A DNA stretch of 64,000 nucleotides, from positions 1 through 64,000 of the forward strand of contig NZ_JACGWZ010000005.1 in assembly GCF_014137975.1 (NCBI RefSeq). The letters run 5' to 3'. This stretch comes from Halosaccharopolyspora lacisalsi (lineage in GTDB: Bacteria; Actinomycetota; Actinomycetes; Mycobacteriales; Pseudonocardiaceae). This document shows positions 29,098 through 41,926 of the stretch, one piece after another. Every line of letters starts with the position of its first letter. Within the stretch, counting starts at the first letter, position 1. The position numbers and the translations under genes are program-made. The notes beneath the pieces were generated by a model. The model saw only the letters and a list, made by a program, of their open reading frames with translations. It was not told the origin of the DNA and made no database searches.

Positions 29098-29541
29098 TCG
29101 CGGAATGGTAGAGGTAAGCACCGCCGACGAAGCCACCGGTACGTGAGTCCGTCGCGGCGGCGCCGTCGACGAACCCGACCGCGTCTGCGACGCGTGACGA
29201 TCTTCCGGGACTCGGTTGGCCGGCGCTTTCACCGAGCACGCGCAGGCGCACATCACCGGGTCGGGATCGACCGGCCACGGCTGAGCACGCACCCGCGGTG
29301 GGCGGTGATTCGGAGGTCCTGAAATCGTGTGCCGGTCTTGGGAATACTGGTGGTGGGTTGTAGGTTGTGTGGGGTGGTCGTCAGGTTTTTCTGAGTTCGT
29401 GCTTGTGCACGCTCGCAGGATGTTGATGCGGGCGCGCTGCTGTCTTTGGTTGTTGCTGGAGTAGTTGCCGTCTGTGAAGGCCGAGCGGCCCCTCGCTGTC
29501 GTGTGGTGCGGCGGTGATCCCAGCGCAAGGAGGAGGCGGAC
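29098..29541. other. Intergenic region between lexA and the cold-shock gene
   Basis: About 440 bases with no convincing gene. The part nearest the cold-shock gene (29330-29480) is G/T-rich and comparatively low in C, suggesting a long untranslated leader as is common for csp genes. It must hold the divergent promoters of lexA and csp. Confidence 0.5.
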
Positions 29542-29742
29542 ATGGCACAGGGAACGGTGAAGTGGTTCAACGACGAGAAGGGCTTTGGTTTCATTGCCCC
29601 GGATGAGGGTGGTCCGGACGTGTTCGTGCACTACTCGGCCATCGATGCCAGTGGTTTCCGCAGCCTGGCGGAGGACCAGCAGGTGACTTACGAGGTCACG
29701 CAGGGCCCGAAGGGTGCGCAGGCCAGCAACGTGCAGGTCTGA
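29542..29742 (+). CDS. Cold-shock protein, CspA family
   Basis: A 66-residue single cold-shock domain that binds single-stranded RNA/DNA and melts mRNA structure. Both RNA-binding motifs are intact: KGFGFI (RNP1) and DVFVHY (RNP2), after the family opening [21 protein letters not shown] lies just before the ATG. It is monocistronic, ending in a strong terminator. Confidence 0.97.
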   Translation: MAQGTVKWFNDEKGFGFIAPDEGGPDVFVHYSAIDASGFRSLAEDQQVTYEVTQGPKGAQASNVQV

Positions 29743-29804
29743 CCCGTTCTCTGGGAGGGTGGCTCGGCCGGGCTCCCGGCCCGGCGCCACCCCCTTCAGC
29801 AGGA

Positions 29805-29838
29805 AAATCGGCCCCTCTCCGCGGAGAGGGGCCGATTT
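29805..29838. terminator. Perfect 16-base-pair terminator hairpin, probably bidirectional
   Basis: The arm 29805-29820 (starting AAATCGGCCCC) pairs exactly with 29823-29838 around GC. It has A-rich and T-rich ends, so it can act as a Rho-independent terminator on both strands, separating the cold-shock gene from the convergent P450 operon. Confidence 0.9.
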
Positions 29839-29875
29839 CGCATCTCCAGGGCCTGCGGGGTTCGTGCGGAACGCC

Positions 29876-31135
29876 TTATCCGTGCAGGTGCACCGGCAGG
29901 TGCTCGATGCCGCGCAGCGTCGTGCCGGGGGAGCGGTAGGTGGGGGCCCGGGCGAGGCTCATGTGCGGGAAGCGCTGCAGCAGGCGGGGGAGCAGCGCCT
30001 GTGCTTCTGTCCGGGCGAGGAAGCTTCCCAGGCAGTAGTGGGCGCCGCCGCCGAAGCTTAGCGGGCTGGGGCTGGCCCGCGTGAGGTCGAGGACGTGGGG
30101 TTCGGGCGTTCGGTCGGGGTCCCGGTTGGCGGCCCCGAGCAGACCGAGCACGGTCGTGCCGGGTTCGATCGCGTGCTCGCCGATGTGGACGGGCTGTTGG
30201 GCCATGCGCACCGTGATCTGGATGGAACTGTCGTAGCGGAGCAGTTCCTCGACCGCGGAGGGGGCCAGGTCGGGCCGGTTCCTCAGCAGCTCGGCCTGGT
30301 CGGGGTGTTGCAGCAGTGTTCGCACTGCCAGACCGAGGAAGCCCACGAGGGTTTCGTGGCCCGCGGTGAACAGGAACAGCAGATTGCCGACGAGTTCCTC
30401 GTCGTTCGCCGGATCCGGGCCGCCGCAGGCTTCGATGACCGACGAGAGCAGGCTGCTCTCCTGCGCGCCCGCGCGTGCGGCGATCAGTTCGCGGAACGCC
30501 TCGAGAAGCTGCGTGCCGGCGTGTTCCATGCGTTGTTGCTGGGCGGGCGAACGGATCAGGTCAAGGGTCGGTGCTGTGAGGTGGCCGAGGCGGGCGAGTT
30601 CCCGCGCCGTGTCGGAATCGAGGCCGAACAGCGTTCGCATCACGGCGACCGGTAAGGGGCGCGCCGCGGCCTCGATGAGATCGACGGGATCGGTGCTCGG
30701 GGTGTGCGCGGACAGCGAGTCCAGGAGATCGTCGACGGTCTCGTCGATGAGGGAGTGCAGCTCGGTGATGTGACGGGGCGTGAAGTGGGGGGCCATGGCC
30801 GCCCGGAGCCGGGTGTGGTCGGGGGGATTGCGGAACCCGATCGCCTGGTGCACGTGGTGAGCCGTGCGGCTGGTTCGCCAGTGGGGCTGCACGGTGTCCA
30901 TGTGGGTGGGGTCTATCGAGGCGAACGCGCGGTCGCGGAGCAGGTGCGCGCAGTCCTCGTGGCGGGAGAGCACGTATCCGCCGAGCGCCGCCGGTAGTGG
31001 GCTCTTGAGGACCGGGGCCAGCTGCCTGATCCGGTCGTACTCGCGGTAGGGATCCGGGTTCCCCCGCGGTTTCATCAGCTGTTGCAGGTGGACGACCGCT
31101 TGCTCGTGCGCGGTGTCGTGGATCGATGTAGTCAC
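29876..31135 (-). CDS. Cytochrome P450, last gene of the glycosyltransferase operon
   Basis: A 419-residue P450. The I-helix is FLFTAGHETLVGF (second Thr replaced by Leu), the K-helix EELLR, and the heme loop FGGGAHYCLGSFLAR with Cys about 368. The FRNPPDHTRLRAAMAPHFT segment is typical of actinobacterial biosynthetic P450s. The GTG at 31135 overlaps the stop of the upstream hydrolase (GTGA). No ferredoxin gene is nearby. Together with glycosyltransferase and hydrolase it suggests tailoring of a small molecule. The AGHETL variant may affect proton delivery. Confidence 0.9.
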   Translation of the reverse strand: MTTSIHDTAHEQAVVHLQQLMKPRGNPDPYREYDRIRQLAPVLKSPLPAALGGYVLSRHEDCAHLLRDRAFASIDPTHMDTVQPHWRTSRTAHHVHQAIGFRNPPDHTRLRAAMAPHFTPRHITELHSLIDETVDDLLDSLSAHTPSTDPVDLIEAAARPLPVAVMRTLFGLDSDTARELARLGHLTAPTLDLIRSPAQQQRMEHAGTQLLEAFRELIAARAGAQESSLLSSVIEACGGPDPANDEELVGNLLFLFTAGHETLVGFLGLAVRTLLQHPDQAELLRNRPDLAPSAVEELLRYDSSIQITVRMAQQPVHIGEHAIEPGTTVLGLLGAANRDPDRTPEPHVLDLTRASPSPLSFGGGAHYCLGSFLARTEAQALLPRLLQRFPHMSLARAPTYRSPGTTLRGIEHLPVHLHG

Positions 31136-32019
31136 GTGGTGGCGCTTTCGTGTGCGGCGACTGATTGCGCGGTCTCGCGGTCGAGGAAGTCCTTGAGCAC
31201 GGTGGTCGACGTGCTCGGGCGTTCGAGCAGTGGCGAGTGACTGGCGCCGTCGACGGCCACGGGGCTCGCTCCGATACGCCGGCCCATCGATTCCTGCGTC
31301 TCGGGCGTGAAGATGCCGTCGTCGGTGCCGTAGACGACGAGTTTCGCGAGGTCCAGTTCGCGGAGTGGCGCGGTGGGAAACCGCGCCGATGCCACGGCGC
31401 GGGAGAAACCGGTGAGGTGGTGGAGCTGGCTGCCGAACAGGTTCCGCTTGAGCACCTCGAAGGCCCGTCCCAGCGTGGGTGGGCCTTCGGGGGACTGGCC
31501 CAGCAGGCCGATCACGCAGTCCAGGAGTCCCTGCCTGCCCTCGGAGGAGATCGTCGAGGCGACGTAGTCGGCGAGGTCCGGGGAGGCCGATTCCTCCAGC
31601 GTCGTTCCGGAGGAGATCAGCGTCAGGCTGCGGGCCGCGTCGGGGTCGTGGAGCACTGCTGTGCGCGCGACGAAACCACCGAAGCAGCTTCCCATGAGGT
31701 GCACCGGGTTTCCGTCGTCGAGGCCGCGTGCCACCGCGAGCATGTCTTCGGCGAGCGCGCGCAGGGTGTAGGCGTCGGGATCGTCCGGACCGGGTGAGTC
31801 GGGCAGGCCGAGATGGTCGTAGGCACAGATCCGGTAGCCGTGCCGGGAGAGGCGCAGCATGGTGGGCACCCACAGTTCCTTCCCGAGCAGGAAACCTCCC
31901 GCGATCACGGCGTGGCCACGGGTCGGTACGTCCTGCGGGGGGTGGGCGTCGAGGCAGCCCAGCGGGCCCCGGGGCGTGTCGATCGACCGTGTCTGCAGGC
32001 GGTGCGCGTCGCGCGTCAT
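31132..32019 (-). CDS. Alpha/beta hydrolase with a Cys in the nucleophile position
   Basis: A 295-residue alpha/beta-hydrolase-fold protein with an N-terminal oxyanion region (HAVIAGGFLLGKELW), Asp in YGTDDGIF and His in GASHSPLL. The nucleophile elbow reads GSCFGG, so the catalytic position (G-x-Nu-x-G) is Cys rather than Ser, as in dienelactone hydrolases. AGGAGG precedes the ATG at 32019. It lies 37 bases after the glycosyltransferase and overlaps the P450. It could be a thioesterase-, lactonase- or cyclase-like tailoring enzyme; the substrate is unknown. Confidence 0.85.
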   Translation of the reverse strand: MTRDAHRLQTRSIDTPRGPLGCLDAHPPQDVPTRGHAVIAGGFLLGKELWVPTMLRLSRHGYRICAYDHLGLPDSPGPDDPDAYTLRALAEDMLAVARGLDDGNPVHLMGSCFGGFVARTAVLHDPDAARSLTLISSGTTLEESASPDLADYVASTISSEGRQGLLDCVIGLLGQSPEGPPTLGRAFEVLKRNLFGSQLHHLTGFSRAVASARFPTAPLRELDLAKLVVYGTDDGIFTPETQESMGRRIGASPVAVDGASHSPLLERPSTSTTVLKDFLDRETAQSVAAHESATT

Positions 32020-32056
32020 CGCTGTCCTCCTGAACTCGTCCTCGCCGACGGGCGGG

Positions 32057-33235
32057 TCAGTCGGCGGCTTCGGTGGTCGTGGCGACACCGACCGGTGCGT
32101 CGCCGGTGGTGTTTCGGGCGACGATGCGTTCGACGACGGTGGCCACCTCGGTGGGAGCGGGCATGGTGGCGATCTCGTTTCGCACCTCGTGGGCTCGGTG
32201 CCGATAGGAGGGCTCCGCGAGCAGGGTTCGCACGGCTCGGCACGTCCGGTCCGCGGATCGTTCGTGCAGGTCGAGCTTTTCCGCGACACCGCGCTGCACG
32301 AGTTGGTCGGCGTTGGCGAACTGGTCGCCGAGTTGCGGCAGGACGAGTTGCGGAAGTCCGTGGTCGAGTGCGGCCATCGAGCTTCCCGCGCCGCCGTGGT
32401 GGACCACCGCGTCGCACGTCGGCAGCAGCTGGTCGTGGGGGATCCAGCCACCCGCGCGGGCGTTCGCGGGAAGCTCGCCCAGCGACGAATCACGTGAGCC
32501 CGCGCCGGCCACGACCACTTCGACGGGTAACTCGGCGAGCGCGTCGACGGTGACGCGCAGGCCCTCGATTCCCGCTTCCAGGGGCAGGCTGCCCATGGAC
32601 ACGCAGATGCGAGGGGCGGTGCTCCCGTCGAGCAGCCACGCCGGCATGATGCCCGCGCCGCAATAGGGGACGTAGCGCATGGGAACGGCCTCGTCGGACT
32701 CGGAACGGCGCAGACTGGGCGGGCAGTTCTCGACCACGACGTGCTCCGAGGGGGTTTCGTCGAAGAGACCGTGGTGGTGGTGCAGTGCTGCGAGCCTGGA
32801 ATGCACCGCGTCGGTGAGGGCCGTCTGCAACTCCTCGGGAAGTTGCAGTCCCCATCGGTGGGTGACCAGCGGAATCCCGTGCAGGGCGGCGACCATGGGT
32901 CCGGTGAGTTCCATCGGTTCGGACACCACGACATCGGGTCGCCAGGCCTCGCCGAGACTCAGGACGTCGTCGGCCGTTCGCTCGGCGACGGAGATGCCGA
33001 ATTCGGCGATGGCGTGGTTGTCCCGTCCCGTCGGGTCCGCGCTCGCCGCCCACATTTCCCGTGGTGAGACGGTTCCCACGGCCGTGCTGGGCAGCCCCGC
33101 CGTCCGTGCTTCCTTCGCGATCGAACGCGGTCCGGCCACCATGACCTGGTGCCCGGAGCTGCGAAGAGCCCAGGACAGGGCGACCATGGGGAAGAAATGT
33201 CCGCATGCCGGAACGGTGGTGATGAGGACACGCAT
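32057..33235 (-). CDS. Glycosyltransferase, macrolide/UGT type (GT1)
   Basis: A 392-residue GT-B-fold enzyme. It starts MRVLITTVPACGHFFPMVALSWAL, where the His is the likely catalytic base. The C-terminal nucleotide-sugar motif is GGWIPHDQLLPTCDAVVHHGGAGSSMAAL ... GLPQLVLPQLGDQFANA, typical of enzymes that glycosylate polyketides, terpenoids or flavonoids. The ATG at 33235 begins the homology; the ribosome site is weak. First gene of the operon GT-hydrolase-P450. The acceptor is not encoded nearby in intact form. Confidence 0.88.
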   Translation of the reverse strand: MRVLITTVPACGHFFPMVALSWALRSSGHQVMVAGPRSIAKEARTAGLPSTAVGTVSPREMWAASADPTGRDNHAIAEFGISVAERTADDVLSLGEAWRPDVVVSEPMELTGPMVAALHGIPLVTHRWGLQLPEELQTALTDAVHSRLAALHHHHGLFDETPSEHVVVENCPPSLRRSESDEAVPMRYVPYCGAGIMPAWLLDGSTAPRICVSMGSLPLEAGIEGLRVTVDALAELPVEVVVAGAGSRDSSLGELPANARAGGWIPHDQLLPTCDAVVHHGGAGSSMAALDHGLPQLVLPQLGDQFANADQLVQRGVAEKLDLHERSADRTCRAVRTLLAEPSYRHRAHEVRNEIATMPAPTEVATVVERIVARNTTGDAPVGVATTTEAAD

Positions 33236-33853
33236 CAGCTGTTGAGGGCCCTTTCCCGCGATAGTCGCATAGTGACGAGTGTGCCCGGTGAGTACCACTG
33301 ACCCGGGCACACATTTTTGTGCGCGCTTCTTCGGTCGTTGATGGATACTGTACGTACTTCGCAGCGTAATCAATGCCCCGGGGGAAGTAACTCTCATGAA
33401 CACGGTCAAGTTATCCGATGTCCGAAATATTAACTTTGCCGACTACGCTGTGACGTTTTGTTGATCGATGAACTCCGGTCGGGCTTATTCGACCCGCTTG
33501 CCCGGTGGAGTATTCTGTTTTGGTTTCGTGTCGCGACGCAGCGCCATCGATCTTGGCGCGAGTGCATGTCCGAGGTGATGCGTCGCGGTGTTTCCCCGGG
33601 CGTGCCGCATTGGCGCGCTGCCGCCATAGGCGCCGTGACCAGGGAATTTCGTGATAACTCCGTGATTGGCGTGGTGACGAAACGATCCGGATTTGGTTTC
33701 CGAATGCATCTATATTGGCGCGCTCGGGATTCGCCGTGGCCGAACGGTCCCGAACGCCGGTGTCGGATGGTTGCGCTGACTCGCGTCCGCCCCGATGGTC
33801 ACCGTCTTCTCGGTCGCGGGCGTGCTTTCTCCCGGAGGTCGGTTTCGCCGCGT
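33236..33853. other. Lower-GC intergenic region upstream of the glycosyltransferase operon
   Basis: About 620 bases with clearly more A/T than the surroundings (for example around 33300-33450 and 33640-33720). There is no convincing gene; a 268-codon frame opening at 33458 shows no domain until it runs into the dehydrogenase remnant. It should hold the operon promoter. The base change suggests laterally acquired or decaying DNA. Confidence 0.5.
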
Positions 33854-34580
33854 CGGGAAGAGCAGTACTGCCTCAGCGGAATGGTGCTGACCTATGCGGG
33901 CACCGATCAGCACGGGCAGTCGACGCGAGGCGGGTACTCCACGCGCATCGTGGTGACCGAGGACTTCGCCCTGCGCATCTCCGACGGCCTCTCGCCGACC
34001 GAGGCCGCGCCGCTGCTGGGCGCCGGCATCACGACTTGCGCGCCGTTGCGGCAGTGGAACGCCGGCCCCGGCAAGCGGGTCGCGGTCGTCGGCCTCGGGC
34101 ACGTGGCGGTCAAGCTCGCCCGCGCGATGGGTACCGAGGTGACGGTGCTGTCGCGAACGCTGACCACGCAGGACGACGGTTTCGGCCTCGGTGCGCACGA
34201 CTGTCGCGCGACCGGGGGTCCGGCGACCTTCGAGGAACCGGCCGGCTCGTTCGACTCATCGTGAACACGGTGAGCGCGTCCCCGGAAGTGAGCGCCCATC
34301 TGTCGCTGCTGGGACTCGGCGGGGCGCTGGCGAACGTCGGCGCACCGCCGGATCCGGTGTCGTTCAACGTGTTCTCGCTGCTGGGCAACCGGCGGTCGAT
34401 GTCCGGTTCGCTGATCGGTGGCATCCGCGAGCCCCAGGAGATACTGGACTTCTGCGCCGAGCCGGGATCGGTGCCGAAGTCGAGGTGATCGGCGCGGAGC
34501 GGACCAACGACGCCTACGAGCGCGTGCTGGCCTCCGACGTGCGGTACCGCTTCGTCATCGACATCGCGACGCTGGTATGA
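33854..34580 (+). pseudogene. NAD(P)-dependent zinc alcohol dehydrogenase remnant (AdhC/YahK type)
   Basis: C-terminal two thirds of a cinnamyl-alcohol-dehydrogenase-like MDR enzyme spread over three frames. Frame one carries QYCLSGMVLTYAGTDQHGQSTRGGYS and AAPLLGAGITTCAPLRQW. The next carries [27 protein letters not shown] after a one-base loss near 34252-34258. The last carries [32 protein letters not shown] after another near 34460-34468. The cofactor motif has lost three residues (VAVVGLGHVAVKLA instead of a longer GLGGLGH run). The zinc-binding N-terminus is absent. Clearly non-functional. Confidence 0.83.
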
Positions 34581-34674
34581 CCCGGGTGCCCGGCGTTCGG
34601 AACGCGTCGGATTCGGTTGCGGGGAGTGCGATGAGAGCTGCGGGGTGCGCTGATCCGTCCGGGGAACATCCCCC

Positions 34675-35283
34675 TCAGCGGGATTCCTTCCGGTCCGGCC
34701 GGGTACCGGAGCTCCTCGCCGCGGCGGGCAACTCGGACTCGTGGGCTGCCGGCCAGTGCCGTGCGTCGGCCCCGAGGACGCGGAGCTGGTGGACCTGTTG
34801 GAGGCACCAGGGTGAGAGCCCCGACGTCCCGGACACGGCGGTCTCGCCGAACTCGTCCCAGTCCGTCCACCGCACGGAGTCGACTTCGGTGGGCGCTGGC
34901 CGGGGGTGATGTTCCGCGCGGGCACGAAAGACCGGGCACATCTCGTTTTCGACGGTGCCGTTGTCCATGACGGCGCGGTAGCGAAAAGCCGGGAGTATCA
35001 GCTCCGCGCTGTCGACGTCGAGGCCCAGTTCTTCGTGCAGTCGTCGCGTGACCGCTGTCGTGAGGGGCTCACCGGGAGCCGGATGCCCGCAGCAGGAGTT
35101 GGTCCACACCCCGGGCCAGGTCGTCTTCGTCAGGGCGCGTCGGGTCAGCAGCAGTTGGTTGCGGTCGTTGATGACGTAGCAGGAGAAGGCCAGGTGCAGC
35201 GGGGTGTGGCTGTGGTGCACGGTGGCTTTGTCGGCGACGCCGTTGGCGTGACCGCTCTCGTCGAGCAGCACGACTTGTTCCAC
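34675..35283 (-). CDS. idi: Isopentenyl-diphosphate delta-isomerase, type I
   Basis: A 202-residue Nudix-fold enzyme converting IPP to DMAPP. The catalytic Cys lies in TNSCCGHP, the Nudix-like stretch in RRLHEELGL, the catalytic Glu in NGTVENEMCPVF and the Trp in VRWTDWDEF. The GTG at 35283 is preferred because AGAGAGGAA sits just upstream. It diverges from the encapsulin/geosmin genes, so it probably supplies DMAPP for farnesyl diphosphate made by the prenyl synthase at 40839. Confidence 0.92.
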   Translation of the reverse strand: MEQVVLLDESGHANGVADKATVHHSHTPLHLAFSCYVINDRNQLLLTRRALTKTTWPGVWTNSCCGHPAPGEPLTTAVTRRLHEELGLDVDSAELILPAFRYRAVMDNGTVENEMCPVFRARAEHHPRPAPTEVDSVRWTDWDEFGETAVSGTSGLSPWCLQQVHQLRVLGADARHWPAAHESELPAAARSSGTRPDRKESR

Positions 35284-35592
35284 TGCGGTTCCTCTCTGAG
35301 TGCGGTCCGGTGAAGCCTCGTCGATCCTGCCCGTTGACCGTCCGCCGAGTCGACGTCTCGTTCGTGTGTCATACCACGGACGGATACGTGTCGCTCCCAG
35401 TGGTATCAAGGACACCCAGCGTGTCAACAGGAGATTGATCACTTCGATCGGTGATCGACAATGTCACCTGTGTTAGCCAAGATCGCCTTGGTGCCGTGAT
35501 CTGGGGTCGATCAACGAGGCAACCCGAGGTGGGGGATCACCGACTCTGGTGCGGCACTCAGGTGTTGGCATGACTCGGATTGGTGGTATGTG
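35284..35592. promoter_or_regulatory. Divergent promoter region idi / encapsulin with inverted repeat
   Basis: A 309-base non-coding region. GATCAC (35437-35442) and GTGATC (35451-35456) form a six-base inverted repeat eight bases apart, and related GATC(A)-type half sites recur nearby (around 35498-35515 and 35534-35542). This may be the operator coordinating idi and the encapsulin operon. No regulator gene is adjacent. Confidence 0.45.
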
Positions 35593-39368
<3,776 letters not shown>

Positions 39369-39418
39369 CCGAGCTCCCTCTTTTTCTGCCCACCACGACC
39401 CGCGATGGGTGAATCCTC

Positions 39419-40825
39419 ATGACCGATGCCGAACCGACCTCGACGGCCGACCACAGTGGTCAGGGCCAGCTCAGCCTGGGCACGGCAGCTGCCCGCAACC
39501 TGGCCAGTACGACCAAGACGCCGCCGCAGATGGCCTCGATCAGCCCGCGGTGGCTGTCGCGCATGCTGCCCTGGGTCGATACCACCAGCGGTTCGTACCG
39601 GGTCAACCGCCGGTTGACCTACACCTTCGGTGACGGCCGCCTGACCTTCGCCAACACCGGTGATCAGGTCCGCGTCCTGCCCCCGGAACTGCGCGAACTG
39701 CCCTCGCTGCGCGACCTCGGCGACGACGCGGCCCTGAGCGCGCTGGCCGAGCGGTTCGCCCAGCGCCACTACGCGCCGGGCGAGGTCATCACCACCGCCG
39801 GCGAGCCGGCCGAGGAGGTGGTGTTGCTGGCCCACGGGAAGGTCAACACCTTCGCCAAGGGGCAGTACGACGGTGAGACCTCCCTGGAGGTGCTCGCCGA
39901 CGGCCAGTACCTCGGCGACCAGGTGTTGGCCGGTGCCGAGCAGACCTGGCCGGTCACGGCCAAGGCACTCACCCCGTGCATCGCGCTGACCCTGTCCCGG
40001 CAGGACCTCGCCGAGCTCACCGACCGGTCCGAGACGCTGCGCACCCACCTCGAACACGTTCGCAGCGCACCGAAGCCCGCCCACAACAAGCACGGCGAAG
40101 CCGCCATGCAGCTGGCCTCCGGCCACGACGGCGAACCCGACCTGCCCGCGACCTTCGCCGACTACGACCTCAACCCCCGCGAGTACGAGCTCAGCGTCGC
40201 CCAGACCATCCTGCGGGTGCACACCCGGGTGGCCGACCTCTACGACGAGCCGATGGACCAGCTCGAACAGCAGCTGCGGTTGACCGTCGAGGAACTGCGC
40301 GAGCAGCAGGAGCACGAGCTGGTCAACAACCGCGAGTTCGGGCTGCTGCACAACGCCGACCTGCGCCAGCGCATCCAAACCACCACCGGCCCACCCGTCC
40401 CGGGTGACCTCGACGAACTGCTGTCCCGGCGCCGCAAGACCGAGTTCTTCCTGGCCCACCCCCGCACCATCGCCGCCTTCGGCCGCGAGTGCACCCGGCT
40501 GGGGGTGTATCCCGACAGTCTCGACGTTCACGGCACCAGGGTGACCGCCTGGCGCGGAGTGCCGCTGCTGCCCTGCAACAAGATCCCGATCACGGACAGG
40601 GGGACCAGCTCGATCCTGGCCCTGCGCACCGGGGAGGAGCACCAGGGCGTGGTCGGGCTGCACCAGACCGGCATCCCCGACGAGTACGCACCGAGCCTGA
40701 ACGTGCGGTTCATGGGGATCAACGACAAGGCCGTCACCTCCTACCTGGTCAGCGCGTACTACTCCGCCGCCGTACTCACTCCCGACGCGCTCGGTGTGCT
40801 GGAAAACGTCGAAATCGCCCGGTGA
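39419..40825 (+). CDS. Family 2B encapsulin shell protein, second copy
   Basis: A 468-residue paralogue of the shell protein at 35593 with the same layout: N-terminal arm [23 protein letters not shown], cNMP-binding-like insert ([20 protein letters not shown] ... [14 protein letters not shown]) and HK97 shell domain ([29 protein letters not shown]). The two copies match closely in arm and shell but diverge in the insert. This is the pattern expected for two subunits of one mixed shell. ATG at 39419, 50 bases after geosmin synthase, with only a weak ribosome site. The prenyl synthase follows after 13 bases. Confidence 0.9.
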   Translation: MTDAEPTSTADHSGQGQLSLGTAAARNLASTTKTPPQMASISPRWLSRMLPWVDTTSGSYRVNRRLTYTFGDGRLTFANTGDQVRVLPPELRELPSLRDLGDDAALSALAERFAQRHYAPGEVITTAGEPAEEVVLLAHGKVNTFAKGQYDGETSLEVLADGQYLGDQVLAGAEQTWPVTAKALTPCIALTLSRQDLAELTDRSETLRTHLEHVRSAPKPAHNKHGEAAMQLASGHDGEPDLPATFADYDLNPREYELSVAQTILRVHTRVADLYDEPMDQLEQQLRLTVEELREQQEHELVNNREFGLLHNADLRQRIQTTTGPPVPGDLDELLSRRRKTEFFLAHPRTIAAFGRECTRLGVYPDSLDVHGTRVTAWRGVPLLPCNKIPITDRGTSSILALRTGEEHQGVVGLHQTGIPDEYAPSLNVRFMGINDKAVTSYLVSAYYSAAVLTPDALGVLENVEIAR

Positions 40826-40838
40826 AAGGAGCGATGCC

Positions 40839-41876
40839 ATGGTCTCCACCGAAGTGATGCCCCACGAGAGCCAGGCGCGGGAAGCGCTGGCATGGAGCCG
40901 TCATCACGTCGATCCCGCGCTGCGGGCCGCGATCGACACGTTGCCCGAGGACCTGCGCCACATCGCTGGGTATCACTTCGGCTGGTGGGACGAGCACGGC
41001 CGGCCCATCGAGGCCACCGGCGGCAAGACGATGCGCTCAGCCCTGGTCCTGCTCACCGCCGAGGCCGTCGGCAGCACAGCTCAAGCGGCGGTACCCGCCG
41101 CGGTCGCCGTCGAGCTCGTGCACAACTTCTCCCTGCTGCACGACGACGTCATCGACGCCGATGCCACCCGCCGCCACCGCCCCACGGCCTGGAGCGTGTT
41201 CGGCGTCAGCGCGGCGATCCTGGCCGGTGACGCGCTGCTGTCGCTGGCTACCGGTGTGCTCGCCGACAGCGGGAACCCAGTCGCCCTGCGGGGAGTGCGG
41301 CTGCTCAACACCGCGGTGCAGGGACTGATCCAGGGCCAGATCATGGACCTGGCCTTCGAGCAGCGCAGCGACGTCGACGTGGCCGAATGCCAGCGCATGG
41401 CCCGGAACAAGACCGGAGTCCTCCTCGGAGCCGCTTGTGAACTCGGTGCCCTGTTCGGTGACGCAGGCGGCGAGCAGACCGAACACCTGCGCGACTTCGG
41501 CAACGAACTGGGGCTGGCCTTCCAGCACGTCGACGACCTGCTGGGCATCTGGGGCGAGTCCGAGCACACCGGGAAACCGGCGTATTCGGACCTGCGCAGC
41601 CACAAGAAAACCCTGCCCGTGGTGTTCGCGCTGAACTCCGACACCTCGGCCGGACGGGAACTCGCCTCGGGATACCACCACGACACCCCCGACTCCGCTC
41701 CCGAGCCGACCAACACCGCGGAACTCGTCGACCGAGCCGGGGGACGTGCCTGGAGCCGGGCCCAGTCCGACCAGCTCCTCGACCGGGCCCTGCACCACCT
41801 GCACGCGGCGGCCCCCGTCGCCCGAGCCACCGAGCTGGAGGCGCTCGCCCGGTTGACCACCCACCGCGACCACTGA
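40839..41876 (+). CDS. Polyprenyl diphosphate synthase, encapsulin-associated
   Basis: A 345-residue trans-isoprenyl diphosphate synthase. The first aspartate motif is DDVID from D102 (SLLHDDVIDADATRRHR), and the second is DDLLG at 232-236 in place of the usual DDxxD. GGKTMRSALVLL near residue 65 binds IPP. Genes of this kind are standard partners of family 2 encapsulins and terpene cyclases. Here it should make the farnesyl diphosphate that geosmin synthase needs. AAAGGAG lies eight bases before the ATG at 40839. Chain length cannot be fixed from sequence, so GPP or GGPP is possible. Confidence 0.88.
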   Translation: MVSTEVMPHESQAREALAWSRHHVDPALRAAIDTLPEDLRHIAGYHFGWWDEHGRPIEATGGKTMRSALVLLTAEAVGSTAQAAVPAAVAVELVHNFSLLHDDVIDADATRRHRPTAWSVFGVSAAILAGDALLSLATGVLADSGNPVALRGVRLLNTAVQGLIQGQIMDLAFEQRSDVDVAECQRMARNKTGVLLGAACELGALFGDAGGEQTEHLRDFGNELGLAFQHVDDLLGIWGESEHTGKPAYSDLRSHKKTLPVVFALNSDTSAGRELASGYHHDTPDSAPEPTNTAELVDRAGGRAWSRAQSDQLLDRALHHLHAAAPVARATELEALARLTTHRDH

Positions 41877-41926
41877 CGGCTCGGGGGCGAACCGTCGCAC
41901 GGCCAGCGGCCGGACCGAATCCCGGC

